Assembly: GCA_022842935.1 (NCBI GenBank) | Contig: JALHOP010000008.1 | Location: forward strand, 1-64,000 | DNA length: 64,000 nt | DNA from: Myxococcota bacterium | GTDB taxonomy: Bacteria > Myxococcota > XYA12-FULL-58-9 > JALHOP01 | Direction of reading: 5' to 3' | In this document: positions 63,201 to 64,000 of the stretch, piece after piece | How the letters are laid out: every line of letters begins with the position of its first letter | Position numbering within the stretch: the first letter of the stretch is position 1 | The notes under the pieces: model-generated | Database searches by the model: none | What the model saw: only the letters and a program-made list of their open reading frames with translations | What the model was told of the DNA's origin: nothing | Program-made: the position numbers and the translations under genes

Positions 63201-64000
63201 GCGACGGGGACATCGACGGAGAGATGGAGGGTGACCTCGACCTCGCCGTCCTCGGACCTTTCGTGACAGCCGTTTCCGAGCCGACCGGCGTCTTGCATGT
63301 GCTCGCCAAAGCAAGCGGCAGGCTCGCTAGCCCCGAGCTAACCGGCGAGGTGAGCATCGCGAAGGAAGTGCGCGGGCGGCCGCGAGGGATCGCGCAGGAG
63401 CTCGTCGTTACCAACGGTCGCGTTACCCTTGACGGCGACAGCATCGTCGTCAGCGACTTCGCGGGGCGCCTCGAGACCGGCAGCTTCGAGGTGCGCGGCC
63501 GCATCGGCCTCCGCGACTGGCGACCCGACAGCTACGACGTACGCTTGCTCGGGAGGAAGCTTGCGTTCCAAAGCCGCGAGGTCCGCGTGGAGGCCGACGC
63601 AGACCTCAGACTCTCGGGGCGTGGTCGCATCCCAGACGTTGCGGGGGAAATCGTCGTTCTCACGGGCCGCTACAGCAAGAAGTTTGCTCTCAGGGACTTC
63701 AACTTCGTTGGCGGTGAGCCAGACACCTCTGCACCGCTATCGCAGACGATGCCGTTTCTCGCGGACATGGAGCTCGACCTTCACGCCACCAGCCGAGAGG
63801 ACGTCGAGGTTGCCGTCGACGCTAGCGCCTTCGCGATCGCCTTGCCGCTGCAGCTCGACCTGCAGGTGCGCGGCACCCCGCTGTCACCCTCGATCGGCGG
63901 CCGCATCACAGCCCAAGCTGGGAGCATCAGATTCCCAGAGGCGACTCTCACCGTTCAAGAGACCCTGGTGAGCTTCACGCCCGGACTATCGCCAGCGGAG
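60278..64000 (+). CDS. TamB/AsmA-like translocation or lipid-transfer protein, truncated by window end
   Basis: A GTG-started frame runs without a stop from 60278 to the last base (1241 codons). It begins with a membrane anchor (VIKRFVKVVFWAIAGVFALA VMAVV), then AsmA-like FEVGEVHWSLPFHFVIDDVS. Very long repeated beta-strand stretches follow (V..G.VDGDRIDIERLRAEL EGGTASVSGEIELRAP-type units), and the DUF490/TamB-type C-terminal part is starting (GRYSKKFALRDFNF, then SPSIGGRITAQAGSIRFPEA). It should form a periplasm-spanning groove that carries lipids or assists outer-membrane assembly. No TamA gene is visible. It starts 9 bp after the ABC-F stop. Confidence 0.85.
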   Translation, partial: MRVIKRFVKVVFWAIAGVFALAVMAVVGAKLYLSDERLAQLVEDTLNDVFAGHFEVGEVHWSLPFHFVIDDVSIDDPGGRPAIRASHVDARLRWRALLHGTLAIDDIAAHGLDIRVLALAENPERLGIAEAFTPKAPAKKADEDNGPPLTLDFHGTTLDRVEFIYDDGTTQLIVSGGHIENVTFGMRGDILDIDGDVEAARFTLRTNGYAYDGGPVRLHTEAFDIDLGDALGFATKKTRVIVDGVTIDVSGDLHFPQGSLPRGTLVADAFLPLDHPLLRGALPKGMTGRGQLAVHAATDGRKVDLTARGTDASLSGLAIELVTLTGTVDGDRIDIERLRAELEGGTASVSGEIELRAPMAHDLTAELERFPVAETARVFADSNALLPQRVSGRLKARGNGLTDLSSHVEAELRAEGLPDALSVVPDPLRVELEGDLTPAHANIARLVAMGDGAVLEAHGRIPFTEDGPIDANLTLTHKRPSTTLAKARAQAPVQLESLVLTARAQGKLSRLVAEALLEAQGVSAEGIGPASVRAPLRVEGGVLTLSAATVGIGGGEIVIDGTVGVMDQSGRVRDAMPLAATVSAHNVALASITNGHAAGRLVIDGELGGTLQAPRGQLVLGVDDLAARGVVFSRARAVAVLEPEHLTVRELALDPKDGGDLQAKGRYTFASAKVDGEVTITDLPLVAVLALSAPDVPLRGSVASRLAISGPVAAPSITGQVRVSELASGNVVIGTLTADISDAKIVSGKGQALQVTAQLRGPLGKADVDAGFVPATGHIEAKLTVGDVGVANALSAAKLDLPLDGRFVATADLQGELPYPSVNARLEVADISLDGVAPATNVITVVVTTNTADTRYDARVDFGEILTASLEFWPARGPVAELRATFDDFRASAFSPKLAKAGYELTLSGNTHVRYNAPSAVDGTLTLDRLVASVDRHAVQLARPTTISFQGTNVDIPGFTLEGAGSTLTVKGALRDGDIDGEMEGDLDLAVLGPFVTAVSEPTGVLHVLAKASGRLASPELTGEVSIAKEVRGRPRGIAQELVVTNGRVTLDGDSIVVSDFAGRLETGSFEVRGRIGLRDWRPDSYDVRLLGRKLAFQSREVRVEADADLRLSGRGRIPDVAGEIVVLTGRYSKKFALRDFNFVGGEPDTSAPLSQTMPFLADMELDLHATSREDVEVAVDASAFAIALPLQLDLQVRGTPLSPSIGGRITAQAGSIRFPEATLTVQETLVSFTPGLSPAE

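Noticed and set aside
1-64000. tRNA, rRNA, CRISPR arrays, complete insertion sequences
   Set aside because: I looked for clover-leaf features, short regular repeats with spacers, and transposase motifs, and saw none convincing.

Overview
The window is GC-rich, densely coded bacterial chromosome. I place it in the Myxococcota or a related former 'Deltaproteobacteria' lineage. The clues are a MYXO-CTERM-like sorting tail inside a 2484-residue DUF11/Ig/thrombospondin-3 surface protein, many secreted lipoproteins, an ECF sigma factor paired with a DGPF protein, and an HDOD response regulator. This placement is inference; there is no rRNA or marker gene to confirm it. No tRNA, rRNA, CRISPR array or intact transposase was recognised.

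Left end (1-7274): an accessory island. A promoter candidate (666-694) precedes a tightly packed plus-strand set: a YdjM-like membrane hydrolase, an XRE-HTH/ImmA-IrrE metalloprotease, a PIN nuclease, a ubiquitin-like protein, an E2-like protein, a JAB-E1 fusion, a DUF6527 protein and a protein with a DNA-binding-like N terminus. The central four genes form a complete bacterial ubiquitin-like ('Bub'-type) cassette, probably defence or stress related. The E2 has no cysteine at all, and the E1 shows serine/threonine but no cysteine after its PG motif, which argues for non-thioester chemistry. A frameshifted small gene lies before the operon and 420 bp of decayed sequence after it.

7275-16646: housekeeping genes. 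These are ybbP-ybbA with tesA divergent (an arrangement also seen in E. coli), a lipoprotein nucleoside hydrolase coupled to an APH/MTR-kinase-like kinase, a DUF427 protein, a glycosyltransferase-DUF547 pair and a SulP transporter.

16879-32253: envelope genes. The giant surface protein runs through a MYXO-CTERM-like tail directly into an outer-membrane beta-barrel/OmpA module, and a gluzincin protease is coupled downstream. Then come an SMR exporter, a CPA2 antiporter, a PepSY membrane pair, and an operon of di-heme oxidoreductase, Rieske lipoprotein and outer-membrane barrel.

32304-49353: regulation, stress and proteolysis. Genes include an HDOD response regulator, an ECF42-like sigma factor with its DGPF partner, a cytochrome c, a divergent RelA/SpoT-like protein, Dps, glycerate kinase, a lipoprotein methyltransferase, a clostripain-family protease, a large M16 protease, TcdA, an SDR and a BI-1 protein.

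49607-64000: an unknown gene, then a six-gene operon with an Mla-type lipid transport core (STAS-MlaE, MlaF, MlaD, auxiliary lipoprotein) preceded by two envelope proteins, then purE-purK, an ABC-F ATPase and a TamB/AsmA-like protein that runs off the window. Together the right half is strongly weighted towards building and maintaining the outer membrane.
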